Of a DNA stretch of 64,000 bases, positions 51,124 through 62,000 are shown one piece after another (the stretch's first letter is position 1; each line of letters starts with the position of its first letter). This stretch comes from Epithemia pelagica. Its lineage: Eukaryota; Bacillariophyta; Bacillariophyceae; Surirellales; Surirellaceae. Below the pieces are notes generated by a model. It ran no database searches and was not told where the DNA came from. It was given only the letters and a program-made list of their open reading frames with translations. The DNA lies in NCBI GenBank assembly GCA_946965045.2, contig OX337239.1, positions 1 through 64,000 on the forward strand, read 5' to 3'. A program made the position numbers and the translations under genes.

Positions 51124-51968
51124 TGAGGATCCGGACAAGAAGGACGACCACGATTCGGACCAGGACGACAGCGACACGAGACAGTTTGGATTCCTCTCTT
51201 CCCGAACCACCAAAGAGAATGCCCAAACGAACACGACGTATACTATATTCGAGTTGGAGCGGACCATTGACCTTTCTCTATGGACTTTTTAGCAGGAGAA
51301 CATTTCCCACACACACGCCGACACATGCGCAATATACTCTCGAGTAGAAGAGAAACCATATTAGTATAGACGAATACCTGGGACGACAAGCGACCCACCA
51401 AGGAGAGAAGGAAACCCCCCAACGACACACACCATTTACTGAACTACATTCGAGCAGACCATGGACCTTTTCATATTAGTATTGACTTTGCAGGAGAACA
51501 CTTTTCACGCCCACATACCGACACAGACATACAATATATACTAGAAGAGAAACCATATAGGACAATATACTCTACAAGAGAAACCATATACGATAAACGA
51601 ATCCCTTCTGGGTGGTTCGCTCGCCGCGCATGACCAACCACTTCTTTGTTTGGTATCTACCTGTTACATGTATCGAATAGCCTAATTTCTACACACTCGA
51701 CGGAACATATCATGTCTCTCGTTTGGTTTTGGTGTTCTGGTACGTCTTCCACGGACTACTATTACGCAACTAAATGCTGCAGTTCAATCGAGTATGGAGA
51801 TTCCTTCGAGAGTGTGTGTCTGGAATCAAGAGAACTGCACGCCCCAACGGCAAGAGAGACCACACAGCTACCACCATTTCGTTACACCCAAGCTGATTCA
51901 TTCCATAACGATCTATATGTTGTGAAGAGGAAATCATGGATTCAGCCGATGGGTTGGGTATTTTGTCG

Positions 51969-52358
51969 TCATTCGGACATATTTTGCTTCCGGTTGGCTG
52001 CAAATGCAGCACACCACGACATCACGAGAGAATTTCGTTTTCTTACGGATGATGGAGAAAGATGCCACAGAGACATTGTGTTGTTGTTCCCAAACCAAAC
52101 TAGAAAAAGAATTGAACCAACCAACCAACCAGTCCGTCCATCTCTCTTGCACTAAACCACAATCATTCGGACATATTTTGCTTCCGGTTGGCTGCAAATG
52201 CAGCACACCACGACATCACGAGAGAATTTCGTTTTCTTACGGATGATGGAGAAAGATGCCACAGAGACATTGTGTTGTTGTTCCCAAACCAAACTAGAAA
52301 AAGAATTGAACCAACCAACCAACCAGTCCGTCCATCTCTCTTGCACTATACCACAATC
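51969..52358. repeat. 194-bp tandem duplication inside the upstream region of copy 2
   Basis: The block starting ATTCGGACATATTTTGC at 51,971 is repeated at 52,165 with a period of 194 bp. It occurs only once in unit 1 (near 48,139). It lies about 400-770 bp upstream of the second gene's ATG, so the two genes have different upstream lengths. Confidence 0.8.
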
Positions 52359-52737
52359 GCGCAACACGAGGAGGAACGGGGATTGTGTCGGCTCGAGAGA
52401 GAGAGACACAACAGAGAGAGAGACGAGGATTCCAAACCAGGACAAGGAGAAGAACCGAAAACGATTTGCTTTCCGACAAAGAGTCTCAATTGTGGCCCTA
52501 CTTGGATTGATTGATTGATTGATTTCGTCATTCAGTCCTTTCACTCTCGTTTCCCTTTGTTCGTGGGCCTGTTGGGTACGGTTGGTCTTTCAGTGTCGTG
52601 TTTGTTGGTTGGTTGGTTGATTGATTGATTGAATCTCAGAGTGCCCCTCACTCTGGTTCTCACACGGCACGTTTGGCTGGAATATCGAGACACAGAGCCG
52701 TGCTAAATCCTTTTGGTTCCGTGTCCACGTAAACACC

Positions 52738-55187
52738 ATGTCTCTGGTCACAGGAGCATCCACCTCGACCCGTCCAAACCACAACAATGATGCTCACGAG
52801 GGGGAAGAGGAGGAGGAGTCAGCCATGAATGCTTCCTCCACATCGACAACGACAAGACCCGTCACTACCAGATGCACAACACCCCTGGGACGACGTTTCT
52901 TGGCCGCTTTCTTTCCCACTCCAAACAACAACAATACCAACCACAATTCCTTGTTGTTTCCTCGGTCTCGTCGTCGTTGTTCGCATCGCCGTCCCTTGTT
53001 GCCAACCACCACAAGCAGAACCTCTCGAGCATCCACGACGACTTCAGAAACCACCACATCATCCTCTAATACGAGCAATACGACTACGAGTTGTTGGTTG
53101 GACTATTCCTCCTTGGCCCACATGCCCGGTCCCAATCGCATTGTACCCCGTACCTTGCATCCCTGGAGTGTCCATGCCGGTACGCGGAATCAATGGATGG
53201 TCACCTTGGGCTTGCCCATTCCCACAACCACAACGACGACGACACCACAACCCAGCCACTCCTCCACCGCATTGCGCTATGTTCAATACGAATTTGCGAC
53301 GGAACGAGAAGCGCGCAAATTTGGCAAGGCCTATGCCCCTCCCAAACTACACTCCCCTCGATTGGGGTGTGTCTTGTGCCGGGCCGAACAACAAGAACAA
53401 GAACAAGAAGAACGGCAGCGACACCAAGAACAAGAAGAAGAAGAACAACAACAACAACAACAACAAGGGACACGAAACACCACCCGTGCGAGTCCTCACA
53501 ACCACCACAATGGCCCCACGGCAACAACAACGACGACAACGACAATGCCCTGGTCGGCTCGCCGCCATTCCAAACGACGTCGTCGAGGCCGTTCGGCGAC
53601 GCGATCCATGACAAGCAGCAGCACATGCTCCTCCTCCTCCACATCGTCACCGGCAGCGGCAGCGGGTCTCTTTGGCATTCGTCCCTGTCGCAATTGTGGC
53701 ATTGCCGTCTGTCCGGCTCATGCCACGCAATGGGGCATTCGCATGTTGCCCAAAACCTACTGGTCCTCCAGCCACCATGCCACCACCAGCACGAACAGCA
53801 ACAATACTACTACAACTACCAATACAACTACCAATCCACCCACGTCCTCCCACACGAATGCTCCGGCGACTTCCACCACCAATACTAACACCACGACATA
53901 CGGCACGGCCGGGGATTCCCAAACGACAACAACAACGAGTTCTTCTTCGTCGTCGCGTACCGTCGTGTGCGTCTGTCAAGCCTGCGATTGGTTGTCCAAT
54001 GCCTTTTGTCTGTCCTTGTTGCAAGGACGGTATGCCGATGCGGTCGAATTGTATCAAACGGTACGTATAATACGTGTGACCACTACTGACGAATGACACT
54101 AGCATTGTGGACAGTTGGTTGTTCTGGTTGGAACGATTGGACAAGATTGTGGAATCCACGGCCCTTGATTCCTCTCATGAGATATACACACACGCTTGAT
54201 CTCTTGTTGGATCTCTCTCTTTCTCACATTGACTGCTGTGTGTTTCCTGGACCTTTCTATTTTGTTTGAAACGAATGACTGGCTCGGTTTTGGTGACACC
54301 CCGATTATACTGCTTCGACTGCACGATTCTCGCTCTCTCTCTTTCTATATATACAAATTATACAGGGCAATGTCAATTTGCGAACTTGTTTTGCCGACAT
54401 TCATCAAGAAGCCATGTTCCCAGTCCATTGTGCCGTCATGGGAGGATCCTTGGACTGTGTCCAATGGTTGGTCGAGAAGGAATGTTGTCCCATTCGGGTC
54501 CCTTCCAAACAACAACCCAACACCAACAATGATTCGTCCAACACCACGACAACTTGGTCCAGTGTGCAAACCTCGGCCTCGCGCACCGTGTTGGATTTGG
54601 CCATGACGGGACGACCGAAATGGGATATTTTGGCCTTTTTGGTACAAAAGGGCGGCTTGTCCTTGACCAACCATGTCAAGGATAAGAGTTTGGTGAGCAA
54701 AACCTTGGAAGCCATGTTACTCAAGAGCCCGTGGAACAAAAAGAAGAAGAACAAGAACAAGAAACACGACCAAACTAATTTGCTCTTGTTGTCCGCCTTG
54801 ACCGAGAGTGCAACGACCGTGCCATTGGCACCCACCTCAACCGCCATGATTGTCGAAAATGACGACGATGATGAGGAGAAAGACAATTTGCACGAATCAT
54901 CCTCCTCCGACGAGCACCATCCATCCAGTGCCGAGGACATGGCATTGTCTACTTGCTTATCGTGCGATTCCTCCTGCAGCAACAGTCGTATGGAAGAAGA
55001 AGAAGATTCCTTGTGGAAGGAGGAGGACGACGATGAGAATGCCTGTCACATTTGTTTTGACCAACCCATGGATTGTGTCTTTACCCCCTGTGGTCATTTC
55101 ATGTGCTGCTTTGAGTGTGGCAGTAAAGTGCAGTCCTGTCCCGTTTGCAAAGCCGCGTGTTCCGCCTTGCGCATTTACAAGAGTTGA
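52738..55187 (+). CDS. FYVE-like zinc / ankyrin / RING-finger protein, copy 2
   Basis: Exon 1 is 52,738-54,060 and exon 2 is 54,366-55,187, with a 305-bp phase-0 intron (GTACGT...TACAG), giving 714 residues. The zinc, ankyrin and RING modules of copy 1 are all present with the same Cys and His residues. Differences lie mainly in simple-sequence tracts: an added Gln/Glu-rich run (EQEEEEQQQQQQQ), altered Thr/Asn runs, and a shorter acidic tract before the RING. Both copies look functional, so this is a recent duplication and not a decayed copy. Confidence 0.8.
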
Positions 55188-56278
55188 TGAGGATCCGGAC
55201 AAGAAGGACGACCACGATTCGGACCAGGACGACAGCGACACGAGACAGTTTGGATTCCTCTCTTCCCGAGCCACCAAAGAGAATGCCCAAACGAACACGA
55301 CGTATACTATATTCGAGTTCGAGCGGACCATTGACCTTTCTCTATGGACTTTTTAGCAGGAGAACATTTCCCACACACACACCGACGCATGCGCAATATA
55401 CTCTCTAGTAGAAGAGAAGCCATATTAGTATAGACGAATACCTGGGACGACAAGCGACCCACCAAGGAGAGAAGGAAACCCCCCAACGACACACACCATT
55501 TACTGAACTACATTCGAGCAGACCATGGACCTTTTCATATTAGTATTGACTTTGCAGGAGAACACTTTTCACGCCCACATACCGACACAGACATACAATA
55601 TATACTAGAAGAGAAACCATATAGGACAATATACTCTACAAGAGAAACCATATACGATAAACGAATCCCTTCTGGGTGGTTCGCTCGCCGCGCATGACCA
55701 ACCACTTCTTTGTTTGGTATCTACCTGTTACATGTATCGAATAGCCTAATTTCTACACACTCGACGGAACATATCATGTCTCTCGTTTGGTTTTGGGTTT
55801 CTGGTACGTCTTCCGAGGGCCTAACGAAATACTCTCCGTTCTACATTGAGTATACTATGGATTTTCCTTCGAGAGTGTGTGTCTGGAATCAAGAGAACTG
55901 CACGCCCCAACGGCAAGAGAGACCACACAGCTACCACCATACATGTTAGGAGAGCCGCGATATATATGGATCGAAATGACCCAACTGTGGATCGATCTAT
56001 ACTATGAATGGATGGATAAAGAGGAATGGATCCAACGAATACCTAGTAGACGTTTCTCTTCTCTACTACGACCGGTTCAACCGGGTGTGTGGAACCCACA
56101 CACGAAACATGTGTCCTTGTACAATCTCTCTCTAGTACACGATAGTCTTTTAATTTTTTAGGTGATGTGTCTTTTGGGTGTGCGTCTCTTGCTTGCTTGG
56201 TTTGGTTTTGTTTGCATGTTATTACGTGTATATATTATAGTAGTCGTAGTATAGTAAGTTTTCGTGGTTTGTGGTTGA
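55188..56278. other. Non-coding, end of the duplication
   Basis: About 1.1 kb with no supported gene. The first 750 bases match 51,124-51,875; the rest is single-copy. The phrase AGGAGAACATTTTCC-like occurs twice within it. Confidence 0.5.
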
Positions 56279-57022
56279 TTACCCCGGCGGCCACGTCAAG
56301 GGTCGTCCTCCAATGACATGAAGATGCAAATGAAAGACCGATTGTCCCGCTTCCCTACCATTGTTGACGACGAGTCGAAAGCCGTGATCTCCACATTGCT
56401 CCTGTCCAATGCGACCGGCCACGTGCATCAAGTGTCCCAACAAGGCCTCGTGCTGTGCCGTACTTTTGCTGAGCATGGTCAAGCCCTGCCGGTCCTTGGG
56501 AATGACGAGAATGTGCACCGGTGCCACGGGATTCACATCCCGAAAGGCCAAGACGGTATCATCTTCGTACACCTTGTCGCAAGGAATGTCGCCGGCCACA
56601 ATCTGGTCAAAAATGGTTCGTTCGCCCTGGTCGGCGGCGGCGGCGGCGCCCTCGGCGTGCGCTTGTTCCGCTGCTTGCATCTCATCGTGGGAGGACGACG
56701 ATGACATAATGGTTTTGTTCGGGTCCTGGTCGTTGTTGTCGTTGACCGAACTACTCCAATGAAACAGGCGATGATGATTCGTGGGATGCGGGCCAACAAG
56801 GGTGGGAATCCACACGGCTGGTTGTGATGATTGGAATGGTGATGATGGGGACACTCGTAAAGCGTGCCAGCCAAAGGCCGCAGTAGTACTACGGCTACTA
56901 GCAGTGCGACGAGTCGTAGCCAAAAGCACGGCCGTCCAAGAACAATACCAAAACGAAGAAGGAGAAGAAGAGCAGCGACGACGAGCCACCAAGGATGAAA
57001 CCGACAAGAGACCTCGTACCAT
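56279..57022 (-). CDS. HIT-family nucleotide-binding protein with organelle presequence
   Basis: The first ATG of the frame is at 57,022 (MVRGLLSVSSLVARRRCSS), giving 247 residues. About 110 N-terminal residues are Ser/Arg-rich and look like a mitochondrial or plastid presequence. The core then matches the HINT/PKCI branch of HIT proteins: TIFDQIVAGDIPCDKVYEDD, AFRDVNPVAPVHILVIPK, and the catalytic His triad in QSVFHLHLHVIGGRPLTWPPG. These enzymes hydrolyse adenosine phosphoramidates. A second possible start (MSSSSSHDE) would give a short cytosolic form. The copia element's LTR begins 175 bp upstream. Confidence 0.9.
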   Translation of the reverse strand: MVRGLLSVSSLVARRRCSSSPSSFWYCSWTAVLLATTRRTASSRSTTAAFGWHALRVSPSSPFQSSQPAVWIPTLVGPHPTNHHRLFHWSSSVNDNNDQDPNKTIMSSSSSHDEMQAAEQAHAEGAAAAADQGERTIFDQIVAGDIPCDKVYEDDTVLAFRDVNPVAPVHILVIPKDRQGLTMLSKSTAQHEALLGHLMHVAGRIGQEQCGDHGFRLVVNNGREAGQSVFHLHLHVIGGRPLTWPPG

Positions 57023-57196
57023 ATACGACAACAGCAGCAGCAATAGCAATAGCAACCTGAAACAAACGACCAGGACCGTAACGAGGACGGCACTCTGCTC
57101 TCTCTCTCTCTCGACGCAACCCCCAAAAGATTTTTGCGAATCCTTTTTTTGGTGTCAAACCAACTGTGAGTGCGTACCAACGGCGACTGATTCTTT

Positions 57197-57359
57197 TGCT
57201 AAAAGTTCGCTATCAGAAAGATTATACGTTCATTATCGATAAAGCTACCTTGGTTTACAGGTGGGAGTCGTACACAGCTCTCACCGAATTCGGCCACATA
57301 GCCGTGGTAGCTCAGACACATTTGTCGTTCATTGCCAAATATAGGCCACAATTTCAACA
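57197..57359 (-). repeat. 3' LTR of the copia element
   Basis: 163 bp, TG...CA, identical to 63,664-63,826. It lies 175 bp upstream of the HIT gene's ATG, in the same transcriptional direction as that gene. Confidence 0.9.
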
Positions 57360-57500
57360 CTCCTCTCAAATCAACCTTGCACCATTGCAATGTTGGTTTG
57401 CAACTCTTGTGGCTTGTCGTTCGTCCTAGGTGGTTCACGTCATGCTACATCCACCTCCATTCACCCAAGTGGTTCCACTCCTTTGTACTCCACTTAACAC

Positions 57501-60500
57501 TCACTCTGTACCGAAGATGTGATGGAGCAAATTTCGAACGAAACCTCGTCTCTTCTCCCCATTAGGCAGAACTTTCGTCAATAGGTCTGCTTCGTTTGCA
57601 TGGGTGTTGATGTAGGTTGTTCTCCATTCGTCCCTTGCCACACCTTCTCGTACAAAGTGGTATGCGATGGACTGACTCTTCTTCTTGAGAGCCGAGTCCG
57701 GTATTATTGTGTTCGCCAACACTGATTGATTGTCCCCGTAGATGAGACTTGGGCCATCGCACGGGATGCCCATCATTCTTAGCTTGTACCGTAACCCCCG
57801 TAGATACTCACAGCATTGCTTCATAGCTATGAATTCTGATCCGAAAGATGATGACTCGATCGATGTTTGCTTCTTACTCCACCAATATGTGAGGGCGGAA
57901 TTTAGATACACGAGAAACCCTGTTCGTGATCGTCGTGATACGGTATCTGAGGCATGGTCTGCGTCGACCTTTGCCCGAATTGTGAAGCCCATTTCACGAG
58001 GCTCCGGCATATTGGGTGGAAGTTCTTCCTTTCCGTCGATATGACCAAACTCAGAGGCAGTCCAATCTCTCCTCTCAAAATCCGCCACGTTGATGACGGG
58101 ATCACTTGGGTCATAGACAAGTTCTGCATTGTGGTATTTCCTGAGGTATGAGAAGACCTGCAGGACTTGTTGCATATGCCCTTCCCTCGGTAGGGCAAGG
58201 TGGGACGACAGTATGGACACCTCAAGGCAGATGTCCACTCTGCCCAATTCGACAATCCACCGTAATACTCCAATCAGGGACTGGTAATATGATGCGTCTC
58301 CTGGTGAAAGTTCAGCCGAGACATCCAACTCAGCCCGATAGTTTGACTTCATTGGCGTATCAGCTTTACTTGGCAGGGACCATCTCTTGTTCTCATCCTT
58401 TGCCAAGTAGTCCTCGACATTCTTCACAGCGGCCTGGACATACTGTGAGGAACTGAAGGCCCACGCTTCTGCTCCATTCTCGAGTACGACCTTGCGGACT
58501 CTTCCACCAAGGTATAAGCTGGGAGGGCCCACTGACTCCTCCTTAAGCTCAAAGTATCGACCGATCTCCTCTCGTAGAATTTTCTCGGCGTTTTCTCCAA
58601 TTGCCAGGGCATCATCTACATAGAGCAATACATACTCGTAGTAGGTCGTCCCATCTGACTTCTCAGCGGGTCGCATCCACACATCAGGATCTGCCGGGCA
58701 AGACTTAAAGCCGAGATGGCTCATGCAAGATCGGAGGTGATTTCGGAAGTCTTTTCCGGCCGTCTTTCCTCCATAAAGAGCACGATGCACGAGTGCAATC
58801 TTTCCCACATTTTCAATGCCAAACTCAGGACCACATATGATGTAGTCCTTTCTCGACGACGGTGCCTGAAGGTAGGCGTTCCGAATGTCGGCGGCAAAGA
58901 CATCGAGTCCATTCAGGGCAGCGTACGTGAAAGCGATACGCACACTCTCCCTGGACACCACACCGGCGAACGTCGATCCCTCTGGATCCGGTGTTTTATG
59001 GCCGTCAAGAACCCACCTGGCCTTCCTGGTGAAGTCCATTTTGACGTCCCACACTAGATGTCCAGTAACCAGATGCCAACCATAGGGCGCCTTTTCCCCT
59101 TCTGCTAGGATTTCAAAGGCTACTCCAACGTTGAACATCTCCTTCGCTAAGGCCTTCATCCAATAATCATTTCCGTTTTTCTTGTCCAATTCCTTTGCGT
59201 GCTCCACACTTGTAGGTATCTCTATACCATACTTGTGCTTTATTTGTCGTGCACGCGTTTTCAGCGCCGATATGATGGCGTCCCTCCGCCTCAACGTCGA
59301 CTTGGCCCACCATTGGAAAGCAGGTTCATCGTCCAAGCCTCGTGCAACAGCAAATTCAGCTGTTTCAATCGGGTACGACTCTTTCATGTCCGCCAATCGT
59401 TGCCAAGATTCTGATCCGTCCTTCCACTTGACAAGCAGCCACCATCCACGCGTCGTCTTCCTCGCCCTTCGTCTACCATGCCTGTCATAGACATATTTGT
59501 CGCGTTTGGGTACGGCCAGGGATTCATCTTTCTTCCATTCCACTATCCCTTCCATCAGTCGTAGATGGTTGCCGTCCGTGTCCACCTCGGCCAACATGCT
59601 CTCCGCTATGATGTTTGCAGCATATTCCTTGACTTGGCCGTCCGTGAATTCGACTTCGTAGAGGATTGAATTGCTGTATGGATCGTCATGGTACTTCCCA
59701 GACGTTTTCCCATCAGCCCCCAGGGCTCTTCTCTTGACTACCCCCTTACTCATCTCATCGCCAATTTGCATTTGCACTTCGGCATTGATCATCCTGTCAT
59801 AGGCCGGGCATTGATTCAGAAGTCTCCCAACGTTGTCGACCGTGTCTTCTATGTCCGGTTTCGTATATTGGGGTTGTTCGTCGTCCTCATACGGATCATA
59901 AAATTTTTCGTCGTCGTTGGAGATAGGTGGTGGTGGTTGTATGGAGGTGCCATGCCTCCTCTCAATCAATGCGTCGAAGGCCGAACGCTTTGATTGCTCA
60001 CTGGCACTGTGGATTTCGGATTCCTGTAGTGGTCGGGTGGACCGTCGTGGTACCACATTTCCATTGGCTTTTAGGACCCATTGGGCCATCTCGTTCCCTT
60101 CACCTTTAGCTGGGCCAAGGATACGACCTAGAACCTCTTGGTTGTGGGGAAACTTGGCCGTGTGCTCTCGAAAGTAGCACCATTCATACCACTTGTACTG
60201 GCCAAGACTGGAAATATTGCCCTCAATTCCCAGCGTTGCAGTATATGGGTTCGTTCCGCGGACGGTGATATAATCTCGAGCCGTCAGGTTATAGATTCGA
60301 ACTCGCCGCTCAAGGCAATAGTCCCAAAACGGAAGTGGGGAGTTCGCTTCGCGCATATCCTTGCGAACCGCTTCCTTCATGAGTTTGATGTACAACTCAG
60401 CTTTGTTGGCCCAGGGTGTACCTTCTTCTAACGCACGTAGGGTCGTCCCAATCTCGTTGAGGAATATCTTCATGTCCGAACTCGTCTGTTCCTTGGACAT

Positions 60501-62000
60501 ATCACAAACCAGTGCATCAGGTGCACCAATTTCTTTGGCAAAGATTTTCACAGCCATCAAAACTTCGGACTTTCTCTTCATTGGTACCACATGCATAAAG
60601 CCTTTGTCAGTGACAAACAGTTGGCAGCATGTGTTACCACGAGACGACTTTCCTCCTTTCTTCGTCGCAAAGAAGGTGTCCATGTAAAAATATTCTTCAA
60701 TCCGTCGATACCGGAGCATCCGGTCGTTGGTTCCATAATTCTGTGACAAGGTCGGATCTTCTGGTCTTTTGCTGCGCTGAGATGTTACAGCCAGAGTCCT
60801 TTTGGCATCGTCGTGGCTTATTCGCCATACCTTGGCAAGATGCTCGGCTCCAATTCCATTTGGCTTACCGGCATTTACACTTGACACAAAGAAGTCATCA
60901 AGATCGACATCGTCCAAGGCATCCAGATCAAGGTCCATCGCATCGCCGTGCTCCTCGTCTTCCACCGAACTGCCGTCATCATTTTCCTCATCTTCCTCGG
61001 TTGCGACAGTAGCACCGATGGATACGAATTCCTTTCCTTGTACCATTCTGTCTTCCAGTTGCAAGGCCATCATTGACTCAACCAACACCGATGATACGGA
61101 CGAAAGGTGACGTCCAACCTCATCATGCGCCTCAATTGATGACGACTTCCTGTTTTCGGCCATGTAATTTTGCCAATGATGACATGCTGCACATGTCCGG
61201 TCAATTACATGGGCCTCCGCTGATGACACGCGATAATCTTCTCCATTCTCTGGATCCGGGATGTCATCGACCACAATCCGCAGCTGGTCCTTTCTCTCCT
61301 TGATGTTACCTTCCCAGTCCAACATACTGGCCTCATTTGCCTCATAGGCATCTGAGTGTGGGTTCCACCGACTTGGTGTCAAAACGTATACGTCATGCCC
61401 AGCAACCAGGTCGTCCTCCGTTGGTCTCACTGATGGGAAGTAAGAGAAGACCCCCCAAAGGCTCAAGGGGATGCGGAAGCCTGTGGCCGGGAAGGTGATG
61501 GCATGGTCATCCACCGTTGGGTCATCAGTGTGGATTTTCGCTCGTTCATTGACTTTTATTCCACTCTCTCTCAGGATGAACGGCGGCACCAGATTATTCT
61601 CCATTGCTTCAACCCAGAGAGCATTCTGAATGACGAGGAGATACGGCTTGCCTGCGTATGGGCAGTCATATCGGACGATGGCATCCACCAATTCTGCCTG
61701 CATCGACTTATATTGGGGTGTGAAAGGGCTGACGTCGACCTTCTTGCCCGACTTGTTGATGATATAGCTGTGTCGTCCGACGACGGGCATATTGGCATGA
61801 CTGTCCAATTCCGTCCGGTGCTCTCCATCCATGTCCTGCATTTCCTCATCATTGTCCAATGATGCAGCGGCAACAACCGCAAAACATCGATTCGGAACAA
61901 CGGACTTTTGACATTGCTGGCAGCACTCATGTTCTTCTCCTGGGTCCCATGGCTTGTTGTTGTCCGGCTGCAATATCCCTCCTCTCAAGGATGAGGACAT
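57501..62000 (-). CDS. copia Pol polyprotein, 1499 residues
   Basis: The ORF begins with ATG at 62,000, which overlaps the gag stop by 16 bases (ATGTCCTCATCCTTGA), so pol is in the -1 frame relative to gag. Domains in order: a Cys cluster (CCQQC) near residue 27; aspartic protease with D66 in ELDSHANM, a DSH variant of D(S/T)G; integrase zinc region (HVIDRTCAACHHW) and catalytic residues in YMDTFF, VCDMSKEQ and PWANKAELYI; reverse transcriptase with KARWVLDGHKT, AADIRNAYLQA and LLYVDDALA; RNase H with DADHASD, SSSFGSEFIAM and YGDNQSV. No internal stops. All catalytic residues I can check are present. Confidence 0.92.
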   Translation of the reverse strand: MSSSLRGGILQPDNNKPWDPGEEHECCQQCQKSVVPNRCFAVVAAASLDNDEEMQDMDGEHRTELDSHANMPVVGRHSYIINKSGKKVDVSPFTPQYKSMQAELVDAIVRYDCPYAGKPYLLVIQNALWVEAMENNLVPPFILRESGIKVNERAKIHTDDPTVDDHAITFPATGFRIPLSLWGVFSYFPSVRPTEDDLVAGHDVYVLTPSRWNPHSDAYEANEASMLDWEGNIKERKDQLRIVVDDIPDPENGEDYRVSSAEAHVIDRTCAACHHWQNYMAENRKSSSIEAHDEVGRHLSSVSSVLVESMMALQLEDRMVQGKEFVSIGATVATEEDEENDDGSSVEDEEHGDAMDLDLDALDDVDLDDFFVSSVNAGKPNGIGAEHLAKVWRISHDDAKRTLAVTSQRSKRPEDPTLSQNYGTNDRMLRYRRIEEYFYMDTFFATKKGGKSSRGNTCCQLFVTDKGFMHVVPMKRKSEVLMAVKIFAKEIGAPDALVCDMSKEQTSSDMKIFLNEIGTTLRALEEGTPWANKAELYIKLMKEAVRKDMREANSPLPFWDYCLERRVRIYNLTARDYITVRGTNPYTATLGIEGNISSLGQYKWYEWCYFREHTAKFPHNQEVLGRILGPAKGEGNEMAQWVLKANGNVVPRRSTRPLQESEIHSASEQSKRSAFDALIERRHGTSIQPPPPISNDDEKFYDPYEDDEQPQYTKPDIEDTVDNVGRLLNQCPAYDRMINAEVQMQIGDEMSKGVVKRRALGADGKTSGKYHDDPYSNSILYEVEFTDGQVKEYAANIIAESMLAEVDTDGNHLRLMEGIVEWKKDESLAVPKRDKYVYDRHGRRRARKTTRGWWLLVKWKDGSESWQRLADMKESYPIETAEFAVARGLDDEPAFQWWAKSTLRRRDAIISALKTRARQIKHKYGIEIPTSVEHAKELDKKNGNDYWMKALAKEMFNVGVAFEILAEGEKAPYGWHLVTGHLVWDVKMDFTRKARWVLDGHKTPDPEGSTFAGVVSRESVRIAFTYAALNGLDVFAADIRNAYLQAPSSRKDYIICGPEFGIENVGKIALVHRALYGGKTAGKDFRNHLRSCMSHLGFKSCPADPDVWMRPAEKSDGTTYYEYVLLYVDDALAIGENAEKILREEIGRYFELKEESVGPPSLYLGGRVRKVVLENGAEAWAFSSSQYVQAAVKNVEDYLAKDENKRWSLPSKADTPMKSNYRAELDVSAELSPGDASYYQSLIGVLRWIVELGRVDICLEVSILSSHLALPREGHMQQVLQVFSYLRKYHNAELVYDPSDPVINVADFERRDWTASEFGHIDGKEELPPNMPEPREMGFTIRAKVDADHASDTVSRRSRTGFLVYLNSALTYWWSKKQTSIESSSFGSEFIAMKQCCEYLRGLRYKLRMMGIPCDGPSLIYGDNQSVLANTIIPDSALKKKSQSIAYHFVREGVARDEWRTTYINTHANEADLLTKVLPNGEKRRGFVRNLLHHIFGTE

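Larger units (their letters stand above)
48046..55940. repeat. Tandem segmental duplication, two units of ~3.8 and ~4.1 kb
   Basis: Unit 1 is about 48,046-51,875 and unit 2 about 51,876-55,940, head to tail. Each begins CCATTTCGTTACACCCAAGC and ends GACCACACAGCTACCACCAT. The units are nearly identical through the gene and flanks, except for repeat-length changes in low-complexity codons and one extra 194-bp duplication in unit 2. Each unit carries one two-exon gene. Confidence 0.85.
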
